Part shown: in pieces, positions 43,620 through 53,330 of the stretch
How the letters are laid out: each line of letters starts with the position of its first letter
How positions within the stretch are numbered: the stretch's first letter is position 1
Assembly: GCF_003259895.1 (NCBI RefSeq)
Contig: NZ_QLME01000018.1
Coordinates: 1-63,673 of the forward strand
Direction of reading: 5' to 3'
DNA: 63,673 nt
DNA from: Halanaerobium saccharolyticum
GTDB taxonomy: Bacteria; Bacillota; Halanaerobiia; Halanaerobiales; Halanaerobiaceae
Notes under the pieces: generated by a model
Seen by the model: only the letters and a program-made list of their open reading frames with translations
The model's database searches: none
What the model was told of the DNA's origin: nothing
Position numbers and translations under genes: made by a program

Positions 43620-44915
43620 ATGGGAAGTGCTGCAATAATATTATTATTTTCTTTTTTAATACAGCTTGGAATTGGAATTCCAATATCTATTAGTATCGGG
43701 ATGTCAACTTTAATTACGGCATTAACTACTCTGCCTGTTGATATTGTGTTTTTTTCAATTGCGCAAAAAATGATTGGTGGTATTGACAGTTTTTCGTTAC
43801 TGGCTGTTCCTTTATTTGTCTTTGCTGGTAATGTAATGAATAATGGTGGTATTGCAAAAAAATTGATAGATTTTGCTAAAGTTATTGGAGGAAGACTGCC
43901 TGGCGCTCTGGCCCACGCCAATGTGCTCGGAAACATGTTGTTTGGTTCTTTATCAGGTTCTGCTGTAGCTGCTGCGGCAGCGATTGGAGGAACCATGGGT
44001 CCAATTCAGGAAGAAGAGGGCTATGATCCTTCCTATGCTGCTGCAGTTAATATTGCCTCATCACCAACCGGAATGTTAATTCCACCAAGTGGGGTCTTAA
44101 TTCTTTATTCACTTGTGGCAGGAGGAGTATCTATTTCTGCTCTTTTTGTAGCAGGTTATATTCCGGGGATTTTAATGGGATTATCCTGTATGCTGGTTGC
44201 TTATGTTTATGCCAAGAAAAATAATTACCCAGTAGCAGAAAAAGTTACTTTTAGAGAAGGTTTTAAAGTATTTCTGAAGGCGATTCCAAGTCTGTTATTA
44301 ATAATTATAGTTATTGGAGGTATAGTAGCCGGTATTTTTACTGCAACTGAAGGTGCTGCTATGGCAGTTGTTTATACGATATTTTTATCTTATGTTTATG
44401 GAACTTTATCAATTAAATCTTTTAAGGATATAGTTCTTAAAACTGCTGTGACTACAGGAGTAATAATGTTTTTAGTTGCTTCATCTTCGGCTATGTCCTG
44501 GATTATGGCTTATACAGGTATTCCGCAGGCAATTAGTAATGCAATTCTTTCTGTTTCGGATAACCAAATAATTATATTATTAATTATGAATATTACTTTA
44601 TTAATAGTTGGAACTTTTATGGATTTAACTCCAGCAGTACTAATATTTACGCCAATATTTTTGCCGATAGCCAAACAATTGGGGCTGCACCCGGTTCATT
44701 TTGGAATTCTTCTGGTTTTCAATCTTTGTATTGGAATAACAACTCCACCAGTAGGAAGTGTTTTATTTGTAGGCTGTAGTGTAGCTGGAATATCTATCGA
44801 AAAAGTTATAAAACCAATGATTCCATTTTTTGCAGTGCTTATTATCGCCTTACTTATTGTAACATTCATTCCAGAAATCAGCTTATTTTTACCAAGGTTA
44901 TTTGGTTTATTATAA
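43620..44915 (+). CDS. dctM: TRAP transporter large permease (DctM)
   Basis: A 431-residue membrane protein with about twelve helices, the ion-coupled permease of the TRAP system. Family motifs include LLAVPLFVFAGNVMN near the N-terminus, SGSAVAAAAAIGG, and the C-terminal GITTPPVGSVLFVG. It takes its ligand from DctP and works with DctQ. RBS AGGAGG. It is followed 19 bases later by the glycosidase gene, so transport and hydrolysis are linked. Confidence 0.94.
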   Translation: MGSAAIILLFSFLIQLGIGIPISISIGMSTLITALTTLPVDIVFFSIAQKMIGGIDSFSLLAVPLFVFAGNVMNNGGIAKKLIDFAKVIGGRLPGALAHANVLGNMLFGSLSGSAVAAAAAIGGTMGPIQEEEGYDPSYAAAVNIASSPTGMLIPPSGVLILYSLVAGGVSISALFVAGYIPGILMGLSCMLVAYVYAKKNNYPVAEKVTFREGFKVFLKAIPSLLLIIIVIGGIVAGIFTATEGAAMAVVYTIFLSYVYGTLSIKSFKDIVLKTAVTTGVIMFLVASSSAMSWIMAYTGIPQAISNAILSVSDNQIIILLIMNITLLIVGTFMDLTPAVLIFTPIFLPIAKQLGLHPVHFGILLVFNLCIGITTPPVGSVLFVGCSVAGISIEKVIKPMIPFFAVLIIALLIVTFIPEISLFLPRLFGLL

Positions 44916-44934
44916 TTACAGGGAGTGCTAGAAA

Positions 44935-47340
44935 ATGATCTATAATAATTATTTGTTTAAATTTATTAAAATAGAAGATAATATATTATCATTTGAAGAT
45001 GATTTTAATTCAGCTGAATCTAAAATCAAGGTGAAGCTATTTATACTAGAAGAAGATATTATCCGTGTTCTTTTTATAGAAGAAGAACTAGAATTAGATA
45101 GAACCTGGCAGGTGGCTCCAGGGATGGGGGATATACCATATGAAGGTAGAGATAAAATGGATACAGCTGTATTTTCACTGCCAGATTTTGAATGGAGTCA
45201 GGAAAATAATGATTTTAAAATTGAAACCAAAAAGTTAAAAGCAAAAATAGATCTAAATGGATTTAAAATAGACTGGTTTGCAAAGACTAATTCTGGCTGG
45301 ATAAAGATTGCAGGTGATAGAAAAACCCAGAGTTATAATTTTAATAACAGTCTGGGAGATGGTATTTATCACTATCTGGAAAGAGATACTAAAGATCAGT
45401 ACTTTGGCTTAGGAGAAAAAGCAGGAGAAACCGATCGATATGGTAATCGTTATCGGATGTTTAATGTTGATCCGATGGGTTACGATGCTGAGCAAACAGA
45501 TCCGCTTTATAAACATGTTCCATTTTATATTACCAGAAATAAAGAAAACAAAATCTCCTATGGTTTATTTTACGATAACCTGTCAACTTCAGTCTTTGAA
45601 ATGGGATCAGAGTTAGATAATTATCACGGTTATTATAGATACTATCACGGTAGACATGGGGATTTAGATTATTATATGATACTTGGCCCAGAAATAAGTG
45701 GGGTAACTGAAAAGTTTTCCTGGCTGACCGGAAAAACAATATTTGAACCAAAATGGAGTATAGGTTATTCAGGTTCTACTATGACTTATACTGATTCAGC
45801 TAATGCTCAGGAGAAACTGCTAACTTTTATTGAAGATTGTCAGGAACATGATATACCCTGTGATTCTTTTCAGCTCTCATCAGGTTATACATCAATTGAT
45901 GATAAAAGATATGTCTTTAATTGGAATAAATCCAAAATACCTACTCCAAACAAAATGACTCAGGATTTTCATGATAATGGACTAAAACTCTGTGCTAACA
46001 TAAAACCCTGTTTATTACAGGATCATCCAAAATTTGAACAGCTTAAATCTGAGGATATGTTCATAATGAATGAAGATCAGAGCAGTGCTGAAATAGCTCA
46101 GTTCTGGGATGATTTAGGAGCCTATCTTGATTTTACCAATTATAAAACAATTAACTGGTGGAAGGAAAATGTAAAAGATAAGCTCCTGGAATATGGTATT
46201 GATTCTACCTGGAATGATAACAATGAATATGAAATCTGGTCAGAAGAGGCAAAGGCAAATGGATTTGGAAAAGCATTAGATATTGAATTGATCCGGCCAG
46301 TACAGACCTTACTGATGATGAAAGCTTCTTATGAAGCTCAAAAAGAATATGCACCTGATAAAAGGCCATATTTAATTTCTCGCTCAGGCTGTCCCGGGAT
46401 GCAGCGTTATGTGCAGACCTGGTCTGGAGATAACAGAACCAACTGGAAAACCTTAAAATATAACATAAAAATGGGAATAGGTTTAAGTTTATCAGGAATT
46501 TATAATTTTGGTCATGATGTCGGAGGTTTTTCAGGCTCAGCTCCTGAACCAGAATTATTTTTAAGATGGGTACAGAACGGTATTTTCCACCCCAGATTTA
46601 CAATTCATTCCTGGAATGACGATAAAACAGTTAATGTTCCCTGGATGTACAGTGATGTATTACCTGGGATTAGAGAAGCAATTAAATTTAGATCAAAAAT
46701 AACCCCATATCTCTATAATTTGCTTTATCAGTCATCTCAATTTTATTCTCCAATGGTTAAACCGACTTTTTATGACTTTGAAGAAGATGAAAACACTTTT
46801 AAAGAAAATGACGAATTTATGCTGGGTGATTATCTTTTAGTTGCTTCTGTTGTTGAAAAAGGGAAAAGAAAAAGAGATGTCTACCTGCCAGATGGTGCTT
46901 ACTGGTATGATTATCATTCTGATAATTTTTATGAAGGTGGAGATGAAGTTATTCTGGAATCCCCCTTAGAACAATTCCCTTTACTGGTTAAAGAAGGGGC
47001 CATTCTACCTGTTAATGAAGCTGAAATAACATTTGAGAATAAGGATGAAGATAAAAGAGCTTTTGAGATTTTCCCATTTATTAACAAGGGAAAAGAAAGT
47101 TATACTTTATTTGAAGATGATGGCTGCAGCTATGAATATCTAGAAGGTAATTATGCTGAGATTACAGTAGATATGAGCTGCGATCAGGAAAATATTAAAA
47201 TAAACATTGAAAAAACTGGAGCTTATAATCTTTCCTATGATGATATAAAACTTTATTTTCCAGAAGCAGAGAAAAGAGAAATTATTGTAAATGGAGAAAA
47301 ATTAAAAAGCGGTAAAAATACTTATACTTATCTAATTTAA
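44935..47340 (+). CDS. Glycoside hydrolase family 31 alpha-glycosidase
   Basis: An 801-residue GH31 enzyme without a signal peptide, so cytoplasmic. A beta-sandwich N-terminal domain (1-240) precedes the (beta/alpha)8 barrel. The catalytic nucleophile is Asp428 in TWNDNNEYE and the acid/base is Asp499 in WSGDNRTNW; family signatures GHDVGGF and FHPRFTIHSW follow. GH31 includes alpha-glucosidases, alpha-xylosidases and sulfoquinovosidases. Because it lies between the TRAP transporter and uronate isomerase, the substrate may be an alpha-linked uronide or a related short oligosaccharide, which would be uncommon for the family. Specificity cannot be read from sequence alone. Confidence 0.9.
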   Translation: MIYNNYLFKFIKIEDNILSFEDDFNSAESKIKVKLFILEEDIIRVLFIEEELELDRTWQVAPGMGDIPYEGRDKMDTAVFSLPDFEWSQENNDFKIETKKLKAKIDLNGFKIDWFAKTNSGWIKIAGDRKTQSYNFNNSLGDGIYHYLERDTKDQYFGLGEKAGETDRYGNRYRMFNVDPMGYDAEQTDPLYKHVPFYITRNKENKISYGLFYDNLSTSVFEMGSELDNYHGYYRYYHGRHGDLDYYMILGPEISGVTEKFSWLTGKTIFEPKWSIGYSGSTMTYTDSANAQEKLLTFIEDCQEHDIPCDSFQLSSGYTSIDDKRYVFNWNKSKIPTPNKMTQDFHDNGLKLCANIKPCLLQDHPKFEQLKSEDMFIMNEDQSSAEIAQFWDDLGAYLDFTNYKTINWWKENVKDKLLEYGIDSTWNDNNEYEIWSEEAKANGFGKALDIELIRPVQTLLMMKASYEAQKEYAPDKRPYLISRSGCPGMQRYVQTWSGDNRTNWKTLKYNIKMGIGLSLSGIYNFGHDVGGFSGSAPEPELFLRWVQNGIFHPRFTIHSWNDDKTVNVPWMYSDVLPGIREAIKFRSKITPYLYNLLYQSSQFYSPMVKPTFYDFEEDENTFKENDEFMLGDYLLVASVVEKGKRKRDVYLPDGAYWYDYHSDNFYEGGDEVILESPLEQFPLLVKEGAILPVNEAEITFENKDEDKRAFEIFPFINKGKESYTLFEDDGCSYEYLEGNYAEITVDMSCDQENIKINIEKTGAYNLSYDDIKLYFPEAEKREIIVNGEKLKSGKNTYTYLI

Positions 47341-47356
47341 TTGGAGGTGAAAATTA

Positions 47357-48772
47357 TTGAAAGAATTTATGAATGAAAATTTTCTTTTAGAATCTGAAAT
47401 AGCTGAGTCTTTATTTCATAATTATGCAAAAGATATGCCAATCTTTGATTACCACTGTCATTTAAGTCCTCAAGAAATTGCTGAGGATAAAAAATATGAA
47501 AATATTACAGAAGTATGGTTAGCAGGAGATCACTATAAATGGCGAGCAATGCGCAGTAATGGGATAGAAGAAAAATATATAACTGGTGAGGGAAGTGATT
47601 ATCAAAAGTTCTTAGCCTGGGCTAAAACTGTGGAGAACTGTATAGGAAATCCTTTATATCACTGGACACATTTAGAATTGCAGAGATTTTTTGATATCCA
47701 TCAAACTCTGAATGAAGAAACAGCCAGTAGAATCTGGAATAAGGCTAATAAATTACTGGCAGAAGATGAATTTTCTGCCCGCAATTTAATGAAAAAAATG
47801 AATGTTAAAGGGGTTTGTACTACTGATGACCCGATAGATAGTCTAGAATATCACAGGACAATTGCTAAAGATGATGATTTTGATATTAAGGTATTACCTA
47901 CTTTTAGACCTGACAAAGGAACTAAAATTGCTGAGCCCGGATTTTCTGACTGGTTAACTGAACTTGAAAAATTAGTTGCAAAGAAAATAGAAAGTTATGA
48001 TGATTTTCTTGCTGCCTTGAAAAGTAGAGTAGAATTTTTCCACAGATGTGGTTGTAGATTAGCTGATAATGATCTGCCTTATGTTATGTATCAGAGAGTT
48101 AAAATTGAAGATCTGAGAAATATTTTTAAGAAAGCAGTTAAACAAAAAGAGCTGACAAAATTAGAAAAAGACCAGTTCAGAACAGAAGTGCTGCTGTACT
48201 TAGCTGAACTTTATTCAGAATTAGGATGGGTAATGCAGCTGCATATTGGAACACTCAGGAATAATAACAGTCGAATGTTTAACAAAGTAGGTGCTGATAG
48301 TGGTTTTGATTCAATTTCAGACTGTCAAATAGCCAGACCATTATCTGATTTTTTGGATGCACTAGATTTGAATGATAATTTGCCTAAAACAATTTTATAT
48401 ACTAATAATCCTAATCATAATGAAGTTATTGGTACAATGATCGGCAATTTTCAGGGGGATGGAATTCCAGGTAAGCTGCAATTTGGTACTGCCTGGTGGT
48501 TTAATGATCATATTGATGGAATGCTTAATCAATTAAAAACTTTAGCAAATCTGGGAGTATTGAGTACCTTTGTGGGAATGTTAACTGATTCCAGAAGTTT
48601 CTTGTCTTACCCGCGCCATGAATATTTTAGAAGAATACTATCTAATTTATTAGGGGAATGGATCAATAAGGGCTATTATCCAGATGATGATAAGAAAATA
48701 AAAAAAATTATTCAGGATATTTCGTTTTATAATGCAGAAAAATATTTTGACATACATCTATCAAATTATTAA
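47357..48772 (+). CDS. uxaC: Glucuronate/galacturonate isomerase
   Basis: A 471-residue uronate isomerase (amidohydrolase-like barrel) turning D-glucuronate into D-fructuronate and D-galacturonate into D-tagaturonate. Hallmarks are IFDYHCHLSPQEIAEDKKYENITEVW at the N-terminus, KGVCTTDDPIDSLEYH and the C-terminal SRSFLSYPRHEYFRR-like region. TTG start, with GGAGGTG upstream, 16 bases after the GH31 gene. It is the first intracellular step of uronate breakdown, which leads by reductase and dehydratase (not seen here) to KDG, handled by the KDG kinases encoded near 16-18 kb. Confidence 0.94.
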   Translation: MKEFMNENFLLESEIAESLFHNYAKDMPIFDYHCHLSPQEIAEDKKYENITEVWLAGDHYKWRAMRSNGIEEKYITGEGSDYQKFLAWAKTVENCIGNPLYHWTHLELQRFFDIHQTLNEETASRIWNKANKLLAEDEFSARNLMKKMNVKGVCTTDDPIDSLEYHRTIAKDDDFDIKVLPTFRPDKGTKIAEPGFSDWLTELEKLVAKKIESYDDFLAALKSRVEFFHRCGCRLADNDLPYVMYQRVKIEDLRNIFKKAVKQKELTKLEKDQFRTEVLLYLAELYSELGWVMQLHIGTLRNNNSRMFNKVGADSGFDSISDCQIARPLSDFLDALDLNDNLPKTILYTNNPNHNEVIGTMIGNFQGDGIPGKLQFGTAWWFNDHIDGMLNQLKTLANLGVLSTFVGMLTDSRSFLSYPRHEYFRRILSNLLGEWINKGYYPDDDKKIKKIIQDISFYNAEKYFDIHLSNY

Positions 48773-48977
48773 TTCACCAATAAGATCAATTGAATGATCT
48801 GAGTTGTGGAATTTATCTATTATAAACGCTATTAAATTTCTAATTAGTTCAAGTTTATTTTGCAATTAAGCTTTGTAATAAAAAATAATAAACTGCCACA
48901 ATTAACAGTAGAATTTGTTGAAATTATAATAATTAGTGGAGTATCAAAAAATAATCTCTGAAAATAACTAATTTTTC

Positions 48978-49006
48978 TTGACACCACTAAAAAGATATAG
49001 TACAAT
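48978..49006 (+). promoter_or_regulatory. Promoter of tRNA-Ser
   Basis: TTGACA (48978-48983), 17-base spacer, TACAAT (49001-49006), 19 bases before the tRNA gene. Confidence 0.85.
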
Positions 49007-49024
49007 ACTACTTGTGACATAAGT

Positions 49025-49112
49025 GGAGAGATGTCCGAATTGGCTAAGGAGCCGGACTTGAAATCCGGTGAAGCCGAAAGGTGTCAGGGTTCGAGTCCCT
49101 GTCTCTCCGCCA
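49025..49112 (+). tRNA. tRNA-Ser (TGA)
   Basis: An 88-base gene including CCA. Acceptor GGAGAGA/TCTCTCC, anticodon loop CTTGAAA with anticodon TGA at 49059-49061, and the long variable arm GAAGCCGAAAGGTGTC typical of serine tRNAs. The T loop is TTCGAGT. Confidence 0.97.
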
Positions 49113-49141
49113 TTGAATATTAAGGGCTGATGCCCATTTAG

Positions 49142-49172
49142 AGACCTGCCGAGAGGCGGGTCTTTGTGTTTT
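49142..49172 (+). terminator. Terminator after tRNA-Ser
   Basis: AGACCTGCC pairs with GGCGGGTCT around GAGA, followed by TTGTGTTTT. It is a good terminator. Confidence 0.85.
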
Positions 49173-49179
49173 GGGGTTG

Positions 49180-49235
49180 AATCCTGCAATTTGAATTTCA
49201 GAATCAAATTGTTTTGAAATTTGCAGGATTTTTAA
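49180..49235 (+). terminator. Second terminator-like hairpin after tRNA-Ser
   Basis: AATCCTGCAA and the complementary TTGCAGGATT, with further pairing of TTGAATTTCA to TGAAATTTG, end in TTTTTAAATTTT. It would back up the first terminator. Confidence 0.7.
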
Positions 49236-49338
49236 ATTTTAGCTTGAAATTAGTAAAATATAGCATAAGGATAACTTTTAGCTAATTAATCATAGGGTCA
49301 TATAATTAAAATAACTATTTAACAGAAGGAGAATATAA

Positions 49339-50094
49339 ATGGTACATAATCCAACATATAGAGTTATTTCTATATTACAAGCTGTTTCTAATCATCAAGA
49401 TGGATTTACACTTAGTGAGCTAACTAAAGAAACCGATATTCCATTAGGAACAATTTCACCAATATTGAAAACACTATTGGACTATAGATTTTTAGAATTA
49501 GATAGTTCTACAAATAAATATACAATAGGGATTCAATCATATTATATTGGTTCTTCCTTTGTTAGTAAAAATTCTACTCTTGATTTAATACGTCAGGAGA
49601 TGAATTCACTCTCAAATGATTGTAATGAGACTTGTCAGCTAGGTATCTTAAAAAAAGGGCAGGTCTTTTATTTAATCAAGGTAGAAGGTCAAGAGCCAAT
49701 TCGAATTGTTTCAGAAGTAGGGAAAAGTCTTCCTGCCTATACTACAGCACTTGGAAAGGCGATTTTATCTCGTTATACAGAAACAGAGCTTGAAGAGCTT
49801 TATCCAGATGGTTTAAAAGCATTAACTTCTAATACAATTACAGATATGGGTATTTTAAAAGATCAATTAAAGGATGTTAAAGCTACTGGTTTTGCAATAG
49901 AAAATGGAGAAAGTGGAGAACACACAAGCTGCATAGCTGTCCCAATTCATCAAAATCATGAGATAGTTGCTGGTTTAAGTGTTGTTTATCCCAGTTTTAG
50001 AGAAACAAAAGAAAAACGAGATTTTATCAAAGCAGCTTTATTAAAATATAAAAATAATATTGAGAAGATTTTAGTGGAGCATAATTTAATATAA
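49339..50094 (+). CDS. IclR-family transcriptional regulator
   Basis: A 251-residue IclR regulator. Residues 1-65 form the winged helix-turn-helix (TLSELTKETDIPLGTISPILKTLL). The remainder is the IclR effector domain with LPAYTTALGKAILSRYTETELEELYP and the C-terminal SGEHTSCIAVPI. IclR proteins often sense 2-keto-3-deoxy sugar acids (as KdgR does) or related acids. It lies just upstream of the dehydratase-permease-aldolase operon whose promoter carries an inverted repeat, so it is a likely repressor or activator of that operon. RBS AAGGAG. Confidence 0.9.
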   Translation: MVHNPTYRVISILQAVSNHQDGFTLSELTKETDIPLGTISPILKTLLDYRFLELDSSTNKYTIGIQSYYIGSSFVSKNSTLDLIRQEMNSLSNDCNETCQLGILKKGQVFYLIKVEGQEPIRIVSEVGKSLPAYTTALGKAILSRYTETELEELYPDGLKALTSNTITDMGILKDQLKDVKATGFAIENGESGEHTSCIAVPIHQNHEIVAGLSVVYPSFRETKEKRDFIKAALLKYKNNIEKILVEHNLI

Positions 50095-50108
50095 AAATCT
50101 AGAAATAG

Positions 50109-50147
50109 CCCAGATCTATAATTATTATAGTTCTGGGTGTTTTTTTA
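50109..50147 (+). terminator. Terminator after the IclR gene
   Basis: CCCAGATCTATAA pairs with TTATAGTTCTGGG (one G-T and small mismatch), followed by TGTTTTTTT. Confidence 0.85.
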
Positions 50148-50275
50148 TGTCTAAAAGATTATGTTTAATGACATAGAAATAGTTTAGATAGGTCTTTTTA
50201 TTTTGCTTATTTTATAGAATAGGACCGGACATTTGTCCTAAATGTAAATAAATTAAAAAAATTCTAAAACAAAAC

Positions 50276-50304
50276 TTGATTTTCGTATATAAATAAGATA
50301 TCAT
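50276..50304 (+). promoter_or_regulatory. Promoter of the dehydratase operon
   Basis: TTGATT (50276-50281), a 17-base spacer and TATCAT (50299-50304) lie 43 bases before the dehydratase ATG. Confidence 0.65.
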
Positions 50305-50314
50305 ATATACGAAA
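50281..50314. promoter_or_regulatory. Inverted repeat operator at the dehydratase promoter
   Basis: TTTCGTATAT (50281-50290) and ATATACGAAA (50305-50314) are perfect reverse complements separated by 14 bases. They bracket the spacer and -10 of the promoter. A site of this form would suit the IclR regulator encoded next to it. Confidence 0.65.
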
Positions 50315-50346
50315 GAGAATACAATACAAAAAAAGGGTGATGTCAG

Positions 50347-52032
50347 ATGAAGTACAGAAGTGAAAAAACTTTACGAGGAACTGAAAATCAATATTATCGA
50401 GCAACTTATAAGTCGATGGGATATTCAACTGATGATTTAAAGCGTCCGATTATTGGTATTGCTAACTCATGGACTGAAGGTGTACCAGGACATTTTAATT
50501 TGCGTCAGGTAGCACAAAGAGTAAGAGATGGTATTTATCGTGCTGGAGGAACACCTGTTGAATTTGGAACTATTGCTTGTTGTGATGGGATGGCCCAGGG
50601 ACACGATGGTATGCATTATATTCTACCTTCTAGGCAAATTATTTGCGATAGTGTAGAAACTTTTGCTCAAACACAATTAGTAGATGCTCTGGTATTATTA
50701 GGATCTTGTGATAAGATTGTGCCAGGTATGTTGATGGCAGCAGCCAGACTGGATATTCCATGTATACTTCTTCCTGGTGGACCAATGGAAGGTGGTATTG
50801 TATTTGATGGAAGAGAGTCTGACCAGACATCAAGTATAGAAGCACTGGGGATGTTGAGTGCTGGTAAAATTACTGAAGATGAATACACTGTTTTAGAAAA
50901 TTTAAGCTGTCCCAGTTGTGGTTCCTGCTCTTATCTTGGAACAGCAAATACTATGTGCTGTTTATCAGAAGCTTTAGGAATGACATTACCCGATGGTGCA
51001 ATGATTCCTGCTACTTCAGCAGATCGCCTGAGAATTGCTGAAAAAACTGGCATAAAAATTGTAGAATTAACTAAACAAGAAATTAGTGCACGTAAGATTA
51101 TTACAAAAGAAGCTATTCGCAATGCTATTAAAGTTTGTCTGGCTATTAGTGGAAGTACTAATGCTGTTATGCATTTAACAGCAATTGCACATGAAGCAGA
51201 GTTAGATATGGATGTATTAGCTGAATTTGATAAATTAAGCCGTAAGACTCCTCAAGTTGCTAAAATTAATCCAGCTAGCCAGTATAATTGTGTTGATTTT
51301 CATAAAGCTGGGGGAGTACCACGAGTTATGGAATCTTTAAAAACAAAATTAGATCTGGATGCTTTAACAGTTACTAATCAGACAGTTGAGAAAAATATTT
51401 CTGATCATGTTTATCAATATCCAGAAGATACAAGAGTAGTTCGTTCAGCAGAAGAACCTTTTGGATTTGAAGGTGGGGTAGCTGTATTAAGAGGTAATCT
51501 AGCCCCTGATACAGGTGTAACTAAACCAGGAGCCTTTGATAAGAGTCTATATCACTTCACTGGTGAAGCTATTTGCTTTGATAGTGAAGAAGAGGCGGAA
51601 GAAGCTATTTTGAATGGAAAAGTTAAAGCTGGTCATGTAGTAGTAATTCGCTACGAAGGACCAAAGGGTGGACCTGGAATGCGGGAAATGTTTAAGGCTA
51701 TGAAATATCTCTATGGACGTGGTTTAGGTAAAACAACAGCTCTTATAACAGATGGTAGATTTTCCGGCACAAATAATGGATGTTTTGTTGGCCATATTTC
51801 TCCAGAAGCAGCAGAAGGTGGACCAATTGCAATTGTAAATGATGGCGATAAAATTGAAATTGATGTAGATAATCGCAGTCTGAAATTGTTAGTAAGTGAT
51901 GAAGAAATTGCAGAGAGATTAAGATCCTGGCAGCGTCCTGAGCCAAAATTCAAGCGAGGATATTTAGGACTTTATGCTAAACTTGCAGCCTCAGGTTCTG
52001 AAGGCGGTATATTAAAGACTGAGCAATTATAA
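50347..52032 (+). CDS. IlvD/Edd-family sugar-acid dehydratase
   Basis: A 561-residue Fe-S dehydratase of the IlvD/Edd family. Cluster-binding cysteines lie in GTIACCDGMAQGHDGM (Cys78/79), LLGSCDKIVPGML (Cys121) and SCPSCGSCSYLGTANTM (about 188-195). Glycine-rich GPKGGPGMREMFK and DGRFSGTNNGCFVGHISPEA near the C-terminus match the family. The family includes dihydroxyacid dehydratase (IlvD) and aldonate dehydratases for xylonate, gluconate and arabinonate. Operon with a GntP permease and an aldolase, under an IclR regulator, favours an aldonate dehydratase producing a 2-keto-3-deoxy acid over branched-chain amino acid synthesis. Confidence 0.9.
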   Translation: MKYRSEKTLRGTENQYYRATYKSMGYSTDDLKRPIIGIANSWTEGVPGHFNLRQVAQRVRDGIYRAGGTPVEFGTIACCDGMAQGHDGMHYILPSRQIICDSVETFAQTQLVDALVLLGSCDKIVPGMLMAAARLDIPCILLPGGPMEGGIVFDGRESDQTSSIEALGMLSAGKITEDEYTVLENLSCPSCGSCSYLGTANTMCCLSEALGMTLPDGAMIPATSADRLRIAEKTGIKIVELTKQEISARKIITKEAIRNAIKVCLAISGSTNAVMHLTAIAHEAELDMDVLAEFDKLSRKTPQVAKINPASQYNCVDFHKAGGVPRVMESLKTKLDLDALTVTNQTVEKNISDHVYQYPEDTRVVRSAEEPFGFEGGVAVLRGNLAPDTGVTKPGAFDKSLYHFTGEAICFDSEEEAEEAILNGKVKAGHVVVIRYEGPKGGPGMREMFKAMKYLYGRGLGKTTALITDGRFSGTNNGCFVGHISPEAAEGGPIAIVNDGDKIEIDVDNRSLKLLVSDEEIAERLRSWQRPEPKFKRGYLGLYAKLAASGSEGGILKTEQL

Positions 52033-52061
52033 ATACTATAAATTGAAAAGAGGTGAACTAA

Positions 52062-53321
52062 ATGAGTGTATCAGCTATAGGCGCTATATTGGCATTAGTT
52101 ATTGCAATTATTCTAATCTTAAAGAAGGTTCCTCCAACCTATGCGATGATAATTGGAGCAATCATCGGAGGATTAGTTGGTGGAGTGGGTTTATTTAATA
52201 CTGTTACATATATGATAGATGGCACCAAAAATATTGTTTCTGCTGTAATAAGAATTGTAGTTGCTGGTGTTCTCGCAGGAACATTAATTGAATCAGGGGC
52301 AGCAGCACGAATTGCAGAGTCCATTGTGGAAAGACTTGGCAGTAAAAATGCAATACTGGCAATGATACTTGCTACTTGGGCTTTGACTGCTGTAGGCGTT
52401 TTTGGAGATGTAGCTATAATTACTGTCTCTCCCATCGCTATTCAGATTGCCCAAAAGGTAGGCTATAGAAAACTAGGTATCTTGATTGCTATGATCGGAG
52501 GAGTTAAAGCCGGGAATGTAATGAGTCCTAATCCTAATACTATTGCAGCCGCCGAAACTTTTAAAGTTCCACTTACTTCTATGATAGCAGCAGGTATTCC
52601 AGCTGCAGCTGCAGCAATTGTTATTACATTGATTATTGCAAAGCGTTTATCACATCATGGAACAGAAGTAGTTGCAGAACATATTGTAAGTAGAGATGAA
52701 GATCTTCCTGGTCTAGTAGCCTCACTTTCGGGACCTGCAGCTACTATTCTTCTTTTACTGGGGCGTCCACTTTTTAATGTAACTATTGATCCTTTAATTG
52801 CTCTACCAGTTGGAGGCTTGGTAGGAATGATTGTAATGGGAAAAGTAAAGCATATTATTCATTATTTAGAATTTGGTTTAGAAAAAATGAGTGGAGTTGC
52901 AATGCTGTTGATTGGAACAGGTACTTTAGCCGGAATTATTGCTAATTCAACTCTAAAAGTAGTAATAATAGATGGTTTGAATTCGGTTGGTTTACCAGCA
53001 TTTTTACTGGCCCCAATTTCTGGAATTTTAATGGGCGCAGCGTCAGCTTCTTCCACAGCTGGCACAACTCTGGCAAGTCAGGTGTTTGGGGGAACTATTT
53101 TATCATATGGAGTAGGCTCCCTGGCTGCAGGTGCAATGGTTCACTCGGGTAGTTTTGTATTTGATGGTCTTCCTCATGGATCATTTTTTCATGTTAGTGC
53201 GGGAACTGTTAATATGCAGATTAAAGAAAGACTAAAATTAATTCCTTACGAAGCATTTATAGGGTTTTGTATGGTAACTACTTCTACAATTTTATATGGA
53301 GTAATTAAAATATTAGGATAG
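52062..53321 (+). CDS. GntP-family aldonate permease
   Basis: A 419-residue membrane transporter of the GntP (gluconate permease) family with many hydrophobic helices. It shows ALVIAIILILKKVPPTYAMIIGA near the start and VGAGIxxA-like glycine-rich helices later. GntP proteins take up gluconate and related sugar acids with H+. RBS GAGGTG, 29 bases after the dehydratase gene. It should provide the dehydratase substrate. Confidence 0.88.
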   Translation: MSVSAIGAILALVIAIILILKKVPPTYAMIIGAIIGGLVGGVGLFNTVTYMIDGTKNIVSAVIRIVVAGVLAGTLIESGAAARIAESIVERLGSKNAILAMILATWALTAVGVFGDVAIITVSPIAIQIAQKVGYRKLGILIAMIGGVKAGNVMSPNPNTIAAAETFKVPLTSMIAAGIPAAAAAIVITLIIAKRLSHHGTEVVAEHIVSRDEDLPGLVASLSGPAATILLLLGRPLFNVTIDPLIALPVGGLVGMIVMGKVKHIIHYLEFGLEKMSGVAMLLIGTGTLAGIIANSTLKVVIIDGLNSVGLPAFLLAPISGILMGAASASSTAGTTLASQVFGGTILSYGVGSLAAGAMVHSGSFVFDGLPHGSFFHVSAGTVNMQIKERLKLIPYEAFIGFCMVTTSTILYGVIKILG

Positions 53322-53330
53322 GTGAGAAAT

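Noticed and set aside
43595-43996. Reverse-strand 133-codon ORF inside dctM
   Set aside because: Shadow of the hydrophobic DctM reading frame; composition is an artefact.
48968-49207. Reverse-strand 79-codon ORF across tRNA-Ser
   Set aside because: It is the classic false ORF read antisense through a serine tRNA and its terminator; it has no RBS of note.
50221-50238. AGGAC...GTCCT inverted repeat upstream of the dehydratase
   Set aside because: Only five-base arms; the longer TTTCGTATAT repeat is a better operator candidate.
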